Part shown: positions 17,772 to 27,911 of the stretch, piece after piece
How positions within the stretch are numbered: position 1 is the stretch's first letter
Layout: each line of letters begins with the position of its first letter
NCBI GenBank assembly: GCA_902597095.1
Contig: CACJWK010000015.1
Coordinates: 1 to 58,415 of the forward strand
Direction of reading: 5' to 3'
Origin: an uncultured Pseudohongiella sp.
GTDB taxonomy: Bacteria; Pseudomonadota; Gammaproteobacteria; Pseudomonadales; Pseudohongiellaceae
Length of the DNA: 58,415 nt
Position numbers and translations under genes: made by a program
Notes under the pieces: model-generated
Database searches by the model: none
Told to the model about the DNA's origin: nothing
The model's input: the letters and a program-made list of their open reading frames with translations, nothing else

Positions 17772-18761
17772 ATGCGACCTGACACCACAGAAAAGACATT
17801 CGAGCCAGCATGGTGGCTGCCGGAAGGCCACAGTCAGACGCTCTGGCGCAAGTTTGGCGGTGCAGAGCCCGTCGAGCATATCCGTAACAGGGTCGAGCTT
17901 GAAGATGGGGATTTTATAGATGTCGACTGGCTGTCGGCTTCTCGGGCAGATGCCGCAGGCCAGCGCGCTCTGGTATTTCTTCTGCACGGTCTGTGTGGAT
18001 GCTCCTCTTCATCCTACATATTGTCCCTGCAGCGGCACTTGTCCAAAGGAGGATACAGCAGCGTCGCGATGAACTTTCGCGGCTGTAGCGGAGAGCTGAA
18101 TCGCCGGAGCAGAGCCTATCATTCTGGCGTTTCTGATGATCTACAGGAAGTGTTATGTGCGGTCATCGAGACGTTTAATCCGGATTCCGTCTCACTGGTG
18201 GGTTATTCACTTGGCGCCAATGTGCTGTTGAAGTGGCTCGGAGAAGGGCGTGACTACGCCAGGATCAATCGCGCAGTGGCTGTGTCAACGCCTTTCACAT
18301 TGGGCCTATGTTCTCAAGCCATGCTGTCCGGCGTATCCCGACTGTATGGCGGTTACTTTACCAGGCGACTGCTGCGAGATTTCCTCGCTAAGCGTCAGGC
18401 GTTCAAGCAGGCCGGTGCTGCCGATTTCGATCACTTGTCTGAACTCGGTGATGTCTCTCATATCAGCAGTATTCTGGACTTCGACGATTCGATTACGGCT
18501 CCGTTGCATGGCTTTCGCAACGCCAGTGACTACTACGAACGCTGCAGCAGCATCCATTTTTTACCGGGTATTTCTGTTCGCACCCTGTTGATTCAGGCCA
18601 GCGACGATCCACTTATTCCTCCGGCGGCGCTGCCTGATCGGAGCCAGCTTTCTGCCTCGACATGCCTGGAACTGAGCCCCAAGGGGGGGCACGTCGGATT
18701 TGTGTCCGGCAGAGACTCTGACTGGCTGGAGCGCCGGATCTTGCGCTTCCTGCGCGACTGA
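17772..18761 (+). CDS. YheT-family alpha/beta hydrolase
   Basis: A 329-residue hydrolase of the YheT/ABHD1-3 type, possibly an esterase. It shows 'PAWWLPEGHSQTLW' near the start, typical of the family, then 'FLLHGLCGCSSSSYI', 'AMNFRGCSGELNRRSRAYHS', the nucleophile elbow 'LVGYSLGANVLLKWLGE' (GYSLG, Ser nucleophile), and a late 'SPKGGHVGFVSG' carrying the catalytic His. An Asp in 'LIQASDDPLIP' completes the triad. The ATG at 17772 is preferred over an earlier in-frame start inside the rsmD tail. The natural substrate is not known. Confidence 0.9.
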   Translation: MRPDTTEKTFEPAWWLPEGHSQTLWRKFGGAEPVEHIRNRVELEDGDFIDVDWLSASRADAAGQRALVFLLHGLCGCSSSSYILSLQRHLSKGGYSSVAMNFRGCSGELNRRSRAYHSGVSDDLQEVLCAVIETFNPDSVSLVGYSLGANVLLKWLGEGRDYARINRAVAVSTPFTLGLCSQAMLSGVSRLYGGYFTRRLLRDFLAKRQAFKQAGAADFDHLSELGDVSHISSILDFDDSITAPLHGFRNASDYYERCSSIHFLPGISVRTLLIQASDDPLIPPAALPDRSQLSASTCLELSPKGGHVGFVSGRDSDWLERRILRFLRD

Positions 18762-18792
18762 TTGAGCGCCCCACCGCATTTCGCTAAACTAG

Positions 18793-20099
<1,307 letters not shown>

Positions 20100-20184
20100 A
20101 CTGGGTCTCGAATTGGCTTTGATTAGTTGGGCGGAATTACAACAGGTATACTCGGGCCAGGAAAGTAGCGGAATTCAGAATCAA

Positions 20185-22200
20185 TTGCTAACTGACAAGA
20201 TTTTTCTCGGTATTGACGCCGGCGGCACATTTACCGACTTTGTTGCTCTGCGTGTCGGTGAAGCGGTAGAGATCGAGGTCCATAAGACCTTATCTACCCC
20301 TGATGCCCCTGAACAGGCAATTCTGGCCGGCATTGAGGCTCTGGGCCTTTCGGGAGAAGCAGAAAGGGGCACGTTGCACATTATTCATGGCAGCACGGTT
20401 GCTACTAATGCTGCTTTGGAAGGCAAGAATGCACCGACTGCCTACGTTACCAACTATGGTTTTGGTGATACCCTGAGGCTCGGCCGACAAACGCGCCCCA
20501 CCCTTTATGCGCTGGAGTTTCCCGCGCAGAGCATGCCATTGCCTTCCGCCTATTGCCTCGAGACCGGAGGACGGATTTCGGCTGAGGGAAAAGTGCTCGA
20601 GACTTTAACTCCTGACGAGCTTCAGGATCTGGTGGCCAGGATCAAGGATCTAGCGCCTGAGGCTGTGGCAATTAATCTGCTGTTTTCTTTTCTGGACGAT
20701 TCTTCAGAAGTGGCGATCGAAAAAGCCATCACCGACGCAGGGGTTCCCGTTTTCGTCAGCCGATCCTCTGCCGTTTTGCCAGTTTATAAGGAGTATGAGC
20801 GGGGCATAGCGACCTGGCTCAACGCTTCGCTCGGGCCGGTTGTCTCCGGTTATCTGTCCCGGCTCAGGATGTCGATGAATCGTTGTTCTCTGAGAATCAT
20901 GCAGTCCAATGGCGAAACCCTTGATGCAGAAAAGGCGGCAGAGTCAGCGGTGAGATTATTGCTTTCCGGCCCGGCTGGTGGGCTGATTGCAATGAAGACA
21001 CTGGGCGAGCAAGCCGATTTCAGCAAGATTATCAGCTTCGACATGGGGGGAACGTCAACGGATGTCGCTTTACTCGATGGTGAGATTGCAACCACCTCGG
21101 AAGGTCACATCGGGCCCTATCCCGTGGCGGTTCCCATGGTTGATATGCACACAATCGGCGCGGGTGGCGGTTCGATTGCCTACGTCGATCAGGGCGGTAT
21201 GCTGCAGGTGGGTCCCCGGTCGGCCGGCGCAGACCCCGGCCCTGCCTGTTATGGTTTAGGCGGGCCTCACGCCACTGTCACAGACGCGAATCTGGTGTTG
21301 GGCAGGCTTGGTCCCGGCGCAAGACTCGCAGGAAGTCTTGCGCTCAGCGTGGCGCAGGCCAGACATGCGGTCGGGGCTCTGGCGCAGGAAATTGCGCTGT
21401 CCGTTGAAGAAACGGCTGCCGGCATTATCAGTATTGCCAATGAGCACATGGCTAAAGCAATCAGGGAGATCTCGGTTAACCGGGGTTATGATCCGGCGGA
21501 GTTTGTGCTGGCCAGTTTTGGTGGCGCGGGTGGGCTTCACGTTTGTGCTCTGGCAGAGGCGATGCGCATGCATCAGGCTCTGGTGCCCGCCCGGGGCGGT
21601 GTGCTCTCTGCCCTTGGCATGCTGATGGCGCCCCGTGGCCGCCAGCTTACCCGAACGCTGGGAACGGCGATGGACGGAATCGGAATCAGCGCGGTCGAGG
21701 CAGCAATGGCAGACCTGGAGAGCAGGGCGACCGAGGAATTGTCTGTCGAAGGAGACTCTCTGGGCGAATTGGTCTGCAGGCACAGCGTTGATCTCTGCTA
21801 CAAAGGTCAGTCCTACACGCTCAATGTCCTGTGGCAGGGCCCCGCTGAGTCGCTTGCAGCATTCAGGGCGCTTCATGAGCGCCGCTATGGCTATTCGCTT
21901 ACCAGCAGTGTCGAGCTGGTGAATATCTGTGTTGATGTCAGGGAAGTCTCTGAGCCGATTCAACTGCCTTCAGAAACGGCAATGAAAGTACAGCCAGCCA
22001 AGCTGATTGGGCAGGATTTGGCCTCTGAGGCGTATGACATTCCCGCGTTTCCCCGGGAGGCACTGGCTTGCGGGCAGCAACTCTCTGGCCCCTGCGTGAT
22101 CACGGAATACTCAGCGACGGTTTACGTCGCCGAGCACTGGCTGGCCGAGACCGATCCCCTGGGTAATCTCCGACTGTCGCGTAAGCAGAGCTACGAATAA
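20185..22200 (+). CDS. HyuA-type hydantoinase/5-oxoprolinase subunit (orphan)
   Basis: The frame encodes a 671-residue protein from a TTG at 20185, the nearest plausible start before the ATP-binding 'FLGIDAGGTFTDFVAL'. Longer in-frame sequence runs back over mutM but is not conserved. Further family motifs are 'HGSTVATNAALEGK', 'MQSNGETLDAE', 'SFDMGGTSTDVALLDG', 'IGAGGGSIAYVD' and 'NRGYDPAEFVLASFGGAGG'. HyuA subunits hydrolyse hydantoins or 5-oxoproline with ATP, normally with a HyuB partner or fused to one. No HyuB gene follows here, as the next gene is unrelated. The substrate is unknown. Confidence 0.88.
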   Translation: MLTDKIFLGIDAGGTFTDFVALRVGEAVEIEVHKTLSTPDAPEQAILAGIEALGLSGEAERGTLHIIHGSTVATNAALEGKNAPTAYVTNYGFGDTLRLGRQTRPTLYALEFPAQSMPLPSAYCLETGGRISAEGKVLETLTPDELQDLVARIKDLAPEAVAINLLFSFLDDSSEVAIEKAITDAGVPVFVSRSSAVLPVYKEYERGIATWLNASLGPVVSGYLSRLRMSMNRCSLRIMQSNGETLDAEKAAESAVRLLLSGPAGGLIAMKTLGEQADFSKIISFDMGGTSTDVALLDGEIATTSEGHIGPYPVAVPMVDMHTIGAGGGSIAYVDQGGMLQVGPRSAGADPGPACYGLGGPHATVTDANLVLGRLGPGARLAGSLALSVAQARHAVGALAQEIALSVEETAAGIISIANEHMAKAIREISVNRGYDPAEFVLASFGGAGGLHVCALAEAMRMHQALVPARGGVLSALGMLMAPRGRQLTRTLGTAMDGIGISAVEAAMADLESRATEELSVEGDSLGELVCRHSVDLCYKGQSYTLNVLWQGPAESLAAFRALHERRYGYSLTSSVELVNICVDVREVSEPIQLPSETAMKVQPAKLIGQDLASEAYDIPAFPREALACGQQLSGPCVITEYSATVYVAEHWLAETDPLGNLRLSRKQSYE

Positions 22201-22241
22201 GCGGCGGACCGGCCGGTTTCGGGCGAATCGCAGCGGGATTG

Positions 22242-22270
22242 TTTACAGCGCTCATGCGGTGCTTTATAAA
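22242..22270 (+). promoter_or_regulatory. Sigma-70 type promoter for the 22376 gene
   Basis: TTTACA (22242-22247) and TATAAA (22265-22270) are separated by exactly 17 bases, roughly 105 bases upstream of the ATG at 22376. It is the best promoter upstream of the accessory envelope gene series and may be its main entry point if transcription continues past 23773. Confidence 0.6.
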
Positions 22271-22375
22271 AACAGAGCGACGGGCCAGTCTCGCTAGACC
22301 TACGGTCCGGATCGCCCGTCCGAACCCACAAGCATTGATCTGCAGCCTATTGAGTTAGCCGGAATATCCCAGAGC

Positions 22376-23773
22376 ATGTTCGATTCAAAAAAAGCCAAAT
22401 GGATTGTCTGGGGCTTGGGTGCCTGGCTAGCATTGGTTGAAGCAGCTGTTGGGCAGGAACCCTCTGTCAACGATCAGGCTGATGAGGTGCTCGAGCAAGC
22501 TGAGCCGGTTTCCGGGCGCACCTTGCCCCGGGCCGTTTACATCGATGTGCCGCAGCCCATTATTGATGATCAAGATCCTGTTTTTCCTGCGCTTGACCGG
22601 GTTCCTGCTGCGAGCGCAAATCCCCTGACAGACCAGCAGGAACAAACGCTGCTGGAATATCGTGACCTGATTGAGCGGATCGAGACCTCCGGCGGTGCGT
22701 GGAGTCCTGATCTGGTCGAACAGCTGGCGGCGGTCGGAAACGCGCAGCAGAGTCAGGGTGACCATCTTGCTGCGCTGAGATCTTTCGACCGGGCGATGCA
22801 CGTGAGCCGGGTGAATACCGGTCTGAATACCGTCGATCAGATCCCCATTGTGCAGAATATGATTGATAGTCATGCGGCGCTGGGGCAGTGGGCAGAAGTC
22901 GATCTGTATCAGAATTACCTGTTCTACATTCAACAGCGTACCTATGGTCCCAATGACCCGAGGATCATTCCCGTGCTGCAGCAGCTCGGGGAGTGGAACA
23001 TGCAGGCATTCGGAATCGGTCTGGGCGACACGCTGGGATTGAGATTGAGCGCCGCACAACTGCTGTTCAATGCGGCTGCCAGGCTGGTTGAGTTCCACCA
23101 TGGCCGCAGTGACGCCAGGTATATTCCCTATCTGCGCAATGTCGTGCATTCAGCGTATCAGGTGGCGCGGAATCCGCAGCTGATCAGTGAGCTCGGCAGC
23201 CCGGAATTTCGTGGCGATCAGGCCGTTCTGGCGGCCATGATTAATGAGCGCCTGCCCTCGCAGCCCGCTGGTTTCATAGCCGGTGAGCAAGCGCTGCGGT
23301 CCATTATCAGCTTCCGTCAGGAGCTGGGAGATATCTATGCGCTCGCGGAGTCAATCGCGGAGCTGGCTGACTGGTACCTGCTATATGAGCAGCGCAGAGC
23401 CGCTGACGAACTCTACCTGTCTGCCTGGCAGTTGCTCGCAGAAGCGGAAAACTCAGAGGCCCTGCAGCATAGCCTGTTTGGCTCAGTGGTTGCGCTTCCG
23501 CTGATTATCACCGAGCCGCGTATGGTGGACCGACGGGCACTGGGTAAGGGGCCCGAATCATTGACAGAGGGTTTCGTTGATCTCTCGTTCACTGTGACGC
23601 GTAACGGCTCTGTAAGGAAGGTAAGCGTGTTGTCTGACGAGAACCCGCAAAACATTATCCAGTTCGGCAGCGTCGGGCGAGCGCTCAAAAGTTTTGTTTT
23701 CCGGCCGGTTCTGCAGGAGGGTGTGCCTGTGACCACTGAGGATAACCGTTTCAGAATCCGTTATTGGTACTAG
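22376..23773 (+). CDS. Exported TPR protein with TonB-C-like C-terminus
   Basis: 465 residues. The N-terminus has a hydrophobic segment (about residues 8-25) and AVGQ, consistent with a signal peptide. Residues 80-370 are helical with several tetratricopeptide-like units ('LAAVGNAQQSQGDHLAALRS', 'LADWYLLYEQRRAADELYLS'). The last 80 residues ('GFVDLSFTVTRNGSVRKVSV', then 'ALKSFVFRPVLQEGVPV') resemble the TonB C-terminal domain. There it would act as a periplasmic contact module, since no transmembrane-Pro-rich TonB arm is present. It precedes the channel/VWA cluster by 220 bases on the same strand and may belong to it, but has its own promoter. Confidence 0.75.
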   Translation: MFDSKKAKWIVWGLGAWLALVEAAVGQEPSVNDQADEVLEQAEPVSGRTLPRAVYIDVPQPIIDDQDPVFPALDRVPAASANPLTDQQEQTLLEYRDLIERIETSGGAWSPDLVEQLAAVGNAQQSQGDHLAALRSFDRAMHVSRVNTGLNTVDQIPIVQNMIDSHAALGQWAEVDLYQNYLFYIQQRTYGPNDPRIIPVLQQLGEWNMQAFGIGLGDTLGLRLSAAQLLFNAAARLVEFHHGRSDARYIPYLRNVVHSAYQVARNPQLISELGSPEFRGDQAVLAAMINERLPSQPAGFIAGEQALRSIISFRQELGDIYALAESIAELADWYLLYEQRRAADELYLSAWQLLAEAENSEALQHSLFGSVVALPLIITEPRMVDRRALGKGPESLTEGFVDLSFTVTRNGSVRKVSVLSDENPQNIIQFGSVGRALKSFVFRPVLQEGVPVTTEDNRFRIRYWY

Positions 23774-23799
23774 TTCTCGGTCGTTAGCGTCAGTCTCAA

Positions 23800-23835
23800 G
23801 CCTGATTCGCTCCGAGGTTAAGCGAGGATTCAGGC
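23800..23835. repeat. Imperfect hairpin between the 22376 gene and the lipoprotein gene
   Basis: Arms GCCTGATTCGCT (23800-23811) and AGCGAGGATTCAGGC (23821-23835) pair with a small bulge around a nine-base loop. A second GC hairpin follows at 23868-23882 (CCGGCC, GGA, GGCCGG). Neither has a T-run, so termination is unproven. They could dampen readthrough from the upstream gene. Confidence 0.4.
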
Positions 23836-23993
23836 GCCAACGGTCACCCTTACTGATCAGGGCCATTCCGGCCGGAGGCCGGCTTGAGTCAAGCGAATGT
23901 GTCTGCCGACGGTTTTTCTGCTCTAATCCGCAAAAAATGTTATTAATGGTGGTGTGGCATCAGAGGTTTTGATAGCGCACGATGAGGGGACCT

Positions 23994-25148
23994 ATGAAAT
24001 TGTTCAGACTGGCTGTTCTCGCCCTGCTGGGTACGTTGCTGATGGCCTGCCAGAGCTCCATGAGCCAGAGTAGCCAATCCAGCGCCAGCATGCCGATGCC
24101 GAGTTCGTCGAGCTCTTCATCGAGCAGCGCCCCGAGTATGCCTGCCCCGTCCAGTCCGTCAACGGCCCAGAGTGGCTCGCGGCCCTCAATACCATCGTCC
24201 GCCAGCGCAGGACAGCAATCCCAGCGGTCAAGCCGAAGTGGCAGTCAGTCCAGCGCGCCGGCGGCGTCCAGCCAAAGCAGCGGGGCGTCTGCCAGTAACA
24301 GCCAAAGTGGGGGAAATCTTCCTACTGCATCCTTCCCTGGGGCGGGATCGCAAGATCAAGACAGCCAAAATGACAGAAATTATGGGTCAAGTGGGGAAAT
24401 TGGGATTGCTGATTCGGGTCCAGGCAGTGGCAACGGAGCGGTCTCTTCCTCAGGGTCCGGAGACCTCGCGCGCGAGAGCACCGCCCAGGGGCCCGGTCGA
24501 GCGGCCGGTACGTCAGCGCGACTGCCAGTCGGGGGATCTGGTGGTGGCGGTGAAGCAAGAGACGCCTCGACTGGCGCCGCGAATGGAGACTCAGGTGGGA
24601 ATTCAGGGTCTTCAAACGGCACCTTGAGAAGGCCTGGTGGTGATTATGGTCTAGATTCTCTGCCTTCTGGTGCGTCTGGTGGATCAATAGGGCCAACAGG
24701 TCAAAGCGGTGCGGGCAGTATGACGGCCGATGAGCGCGCCGCTGTGCTGGACGAGCGTCTGCGTCGGGGATACGAAACCTTCGACGGGTTCATTCTCGGA
24801 GAACGCGAGCGTGCCCAGAACGAGAGCAATGCCGCAGGGTCAGTAGCCATAGGAGGTGCGGGTGTTGGCAGCAGCGGCGCCGCCGCTGGTGGTCAGCGAC
24901 AACCTCAGACTATAGAAGAGGCCTCTGCAGCAACAGCTGGCGCAGCGGCGGCTGTGGGCAGTCCATCGACCTCAAGTGGAGAGCCACAGGAGACTTTTCC
25001 GCCGCCGGAAGACATTCCCAGTGGCCGGGATGATGATGTGGTAGCCCGACAGCTGCGTGAGGCGGCGATGACCGAGCCTGACCCCGAATTGCGGGATGCG
25101 CTCTGGGAAGAATATCGAAATTACACAGGTATTGGTGACGATCAATGA
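23994..25148 (+). CDS. Ser/Gly/Gln-rich lipoprotein, first gene of the channel/VWA cluster
   Basis: 384 residues from the ATG at 23994, chosen because AGGGGA sits 5 bases before it; an ATG at 23982 would give four extra residues. It has a lipoprotein signal with lipobox LLMAC near residue 19. The following 220 residues are low-complexity: first Ser-rich with runs of Ser, Met-Pro and Gln, then Gly/Ser/Asp-rich. This is probably a long disordered tether from the membrane. The end (about residues 235-384) is more ordered, with a charged helix 'DERAAVLDERLRRGYETFDG' and an acidic 'AMTEPDPELRDALWEEYRNY'. Its stop overlaps the next gene by 4 bases (ATGA). No known domain was recognised. Confidence 0.8.
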   Translation: MKLFRLAVLALLGTLLMACQSSMSQSSQSSASMPMPSSSSSSSSSAPSMPAPSSPSTAQSGSRPSIPSSASAGQQSQRSSRSGSQSSAPAASSQSSGASASNSQSGGNLPTASFPGAGSQDQDSQNDRNYGSSGEIGIADSGPGSGNGAVSSSGSGDLARESTAQGPGRAAGTSARLPVGGSGGGGEARDASTGAANGDSGGNSGSSNGTLRRPGGDYGLDSLPSGASGGSIGPTGQSGAGSMTADERAAVLDERLRRGYETFDGFILGERERAQNESNAAGSVAIGGAGVGSSGAAAGGQRQPQTIEEASAATAGAAAAVGSPSTSSGEPQETFPPPEDIPSGRDDDVVARQLREAAMTEPDPELRDALWEEYRNYTGIGDDQ

Positions 25149-26329
25149 TTTTTGAATATAGGCAAGCAGTACTCACGTTGGCCCTGGCATTTCTGATGAG
25201 TGCCTGCGCAACCCACACCGTAAAGACAACCAGCTACACGCCGGTAGTTCAGGACAGTCAGGATGTGCCCGAAGACTTTTTGTTGGACGTCGGTGTTTCG
25301 CTGTTCGACCCCGGCATCGATGAGTACCTTGGGGATGATGAAGACACCGCGAACCCCGAAATCCGTGTTGCGGAATCACGCTATGCGCCGTACCTGTTAG
25401 CAGAGACCCTGCAGCGATCCGCAAACTGGGGCATCGTTCGCGTCATGCCGAACAGCGAAAGCCCGATGGATGTACAGGTCAATGGGACGATCCTGAGGTC
25501 CAATGGCGAGGCGATGATTATCAGAGTGGAAGTCAACGATTCTCGTGGGCGTCACTGGTACACCGACGAATATGAAGAAGTCATCAGCCAGTTTAGCTAT
25601 GACCCCCAGAATCGCCAGAAGAACGATCCGTTTCAGGTGATCTACAACAAGATTGCGAACGACCTGCTGGCTTACCGGCAACGAAACATTGAGAGTTCGG
25701 AGGTGCAGGAAATCAGAACGGTCTCTGAGCTGCTCTTCGCGCAGCGTTTCTCTGATGACGCCTTCGGGAATTATCTCGCCAGAGACAGGAGCGGAGAATA
25801 CCAGCTTACTGCGCTGCCCGCCGATAACGACCCTTTGTTGGGTCGAATTCGCAGCATCCGAGAGCGCGACTTCATGTTCATCGATACGGTTCAGGATTAC
25901 TTTGCGACCTATGTCAGACAGATGCGTCTGCCCTACGACTCGTGGAGAGAGCAGAGCTATCAGGAAACCATCACGCTGAGGGAGCTAGAGGCCTCGGCAA
26001 GACGCCGCTTCATTGCGGGGGCAGCGGCTGTTGTTGGCGGCGTCGCTGCAGCCAGCAACGGGGGTAATTGGGCAACACAGGCCGGGGGCGCCACCGCTGT
26101 TGGCGCGGGAGCGTTTCTGGTGAAGAGCGGATTCGACAAGCAGGCCGAGGCTCGTATCCACATGCAGGCCCTGGAGGAACTGGGTGAGTCTCTGGAGAAC
26201 ACAGTGGCCCCTCAAGTCATCAATCTTGATGATCGCACGATTACGCTGAGCGGTTCGGTAGAAGAGCAGTACGGACAATGGCGTGACATTCTGGCAGACC
26301 TTTACGCGGCCGAGATGGGCGAGCTTTGA
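25145..26329 (+). CDS. Lipoprotein of unknown function with glycine-zipper-like segment
   Basis: 394 residues. A signal peptide ends in the lipobox LMSAC near residue 19. Residues 60-200 look like an alpha/beta domain ('YAPYLLAETLQRSANWGIVR', 'VNGTILRSNGEAMIIRVEV'). Around residues 285-330 there is a small-residue-rich hydrophobic stretch ('GAAAVVGGVAAASNGGNW', 'AGGATAVGAGAFLVKSGF') of glycine-zipper type that may insert into or cross a membrane. The last 60 residues return to soluble character. It is translationally coupled to the Ser-rich lipoprotein and 43 bases from the TPR gene, so it is part of the same operon. I do not recognise a family. Confidence 0.8.
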   Translation: MIFEYRQAVLTLALAFLMSACATHTVKTTSYTPVVQDSQDVPEDFLLDVGVSLFDPGIDEYLGDDEDTANPEIRVAESRYAPYLLAETLQRSANWGIVRVMPNSESPMDVQVNGTILRSNGEAMIIRVEVNDSRGRHWYTDEYEEVISQFSYDPQNRQKNDPFQVIYNKIANDLLAYRQRNIESSEVQEIRTVSELLFAQRFSDDAFGNYLARDRSGEYQLTALPADNDPLLGRIRSIRERDFMFIDTVQDYFATYVRQMRLPYDSWREQSYQETITLRELEASARRRFIAGAAAVVGGVAAASNGGNWATQAGGATAVGAGAFLVKSGFDKQAEARIHMQALEELGESLENTVAPQVINLDDRTITLSGSVEEQYGQWRDILADLYAAEMGEL

Positions 26330-26371
26330 TCGCAAATTTCAGCATTCTTCCGAGTTCTTTGTAGAAAAGAC

Positions 26372-27904
26372 ATGTCCGCAGACGCAACTGAAAACACAGA
26401 GCCTATGGCTCTGGAAGGCGATGACGCCGGCGTTTACGCCAGACAGGTGGCTCCTCAGCAGCGTCAGAAACCCAGTGCAGCCATGTGGTTCGGTCTCGGT
26501 TTTCTGGTGGTCGTGGCTCTGGTGGTCGTATTTGTCCTGCCAAGCGTGGTGTCTGAATACGAGCTTCCGCTGGAACGCAGAATCCAGGAAGCCACTCAGC
26601 CAGTCGTTTCCACGCCGTCTCAGCAGGCGGCCGCGGTTTCCCCTTTCGAGGAGGCGCAGCGGTCCATCAGGCGCAAACAAGCTCAGGATGTCCTGGCGGA
26701 ATTGCTGGAAAAGCAGGGTCAGCTGGATGCCCTGGAAGTTACGTCCTGGGGGGAAGCAGACTATGACGCCGCGCTGGAGATTGCATCCATTGGTGATGAG
26801 TATTACCGGACGCAAGATTTTGAGCTCGCCAGAAGCTCTTACAGTGAAGGGAATGATGCGCTGGCAGAGCTTCTGGCGCGGATACCCGAGGTGCTGGCAC
26901 AAACACTCATTGACGGTGACAAAGCCCTTGCTGATGGAATTTCTCAGCTTGCTCAAGACCGATATTCACTAGCGTTGGTTCTGGATCCGGACAGCGAAGC
27001 CGCTCAGATCGGCCTGGGGCGAGCAAGAACTCTGGATCAGGTGCAGTTGTTAATGCAACAGACAGAAGAGCTGCTGGAAAATAGCGATCTCGAGGCCGCC
27101 AGAAGCCTTTTGCAAGAAATAGTGAGTCTTGATCCCTATAATGAGACTGCGCCGCTGGCAATCGCAGAGGTCGATGCTGAAATTCGAGAAAAAGAATTTT
27201 CCCGAATCATGTCCGAAGGATACTTGCTGCTTCAGGCTGACGATCCCGGATCAGCCATCGCTGCATTTCAGCGCGCCGCTGCCATGGGTATCAATGTGCA
27301 GGAAGCTGAGGCCGCTATCCGGCAAACTGAGACCGAGGTGGCGAATGCGCAAATTGCCCAACTGCGGATAGACATCTCCTCAGCTGAGGCCGATGAGCGC
27401 TGGAGTGATGCAGTGGCTGCCTATGATCAGGTGATTGCCATTGATGGCAATTTACTCTTTGCCCAGGAGGGGAGAGAACTGGCAAATCAGCGCATGACGC
27501 TGGACCAGCTGCTGGTTACCGCCATTGAATCGCCTGAGCGCTTTTCAGACCAGGCCGTTTACGAAGAAAGCCTTCGCTATTACTTTATTGGGCGAGACAT
27601 TGGGGAGCCGGGGCCATTGCTGTCTTCACAGCTCGATGAGCTGCAGGCGTTGCTGGAAAATTCTCAGATGCCCGTTCGGATTGTGTTCCTGTCAGATACG
27701 TTTACGGAGGTCACGCTACTTCGAATCGGAACGCTCGGCGTATTTTCCGAGACGACGATGGATCTCAAGCCCGGCAATTATGTGGCAGTTGGCAGGCGAC
27801 CAGGATACCGGGATGTCCGCGAGGAATTTACGGTAGGATTTGGTCAAACGCCGGATGCCGTCGTGGTGCAGTGTGATGAGCGCGTAGTGACGACCAACAG
27901 GTGA
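26372..27904 (+). CDS. Membrane-anchored TPR protein
   Basis: 510 residues. A cytoplasmic acidic N-terminus of about 35 residues is followed by one transmembrane helix (about residues 39-58, 'MWFGLGFLVVVALVVVFVLP'). A long helical periplasmic region then carries several tetratricopeptide-like repeats (about residues 130-370; 'LLEKQGQLDALEV', 'RSLLQEIVSLDPYNETAPLA', 'AVAAYDQVIAIDGNLLFAQE'). The last 80 residues ('PVRIVFLSDTFTEVTLLRI', 'LKPGNYVAVGRRPGYRDVR') look like a PEGA-type beta domain, similar to repeats in the next protein. It is 7 bases from the PEGA gene. The topology suggests a scaffold between inner membrane and periplasm. Confidence 0.85.
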   Translation: MSADATENTEPMALEGDDAGVYARQVAPQQRQKPSAAMWFGLGFLVVVALVVVFVLPSVVSEYELPLERRIQEATQPVVSTPSQQAAAVSPFEEAQRSIRRKQAQDVLAELLEKQGQLDALEVTSWGEADYDAALEIASIGDEYYRTQDFELARSSYSEGNDALAELLARIPEVLAQTLIDGDKALADGISQLAQDRYSLALVLDPDSEAAQIGLGRARTLDQVQLLMQQTEELLENSDLEAARSLLQEIVSLDPYNETAPLAIAEVDAEIREKEFSRIMSEGYLLLQADDPGSAIAAFQRAAAMGINVQEAEAAIRQTETEVANAQIAQLRIDISSAEADERWSDAVAAYDQVIAIDGNLLFAQEGRELANQRMTLDQLLVTAIESPERFSDQAVYEESLRYYFIGRDIGEPGPLLSSQLDELQALLENSQMPVRIVFLSDTFTEVTLLRIGTLGVFSETTMDLKPGNYVAVGRRPGYRDVREEFTVGFGQTPDAVVVQCDERVVTTNR

Positions 27905-27911
27905 AGATGCT

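Noticed and set aside
22427..23149. 240-residue minus-strand frame opposite the TPR/TonB-C-like gene
   Set aside because: No family features; it mirrors the codon pattern of the plus-strand gene.
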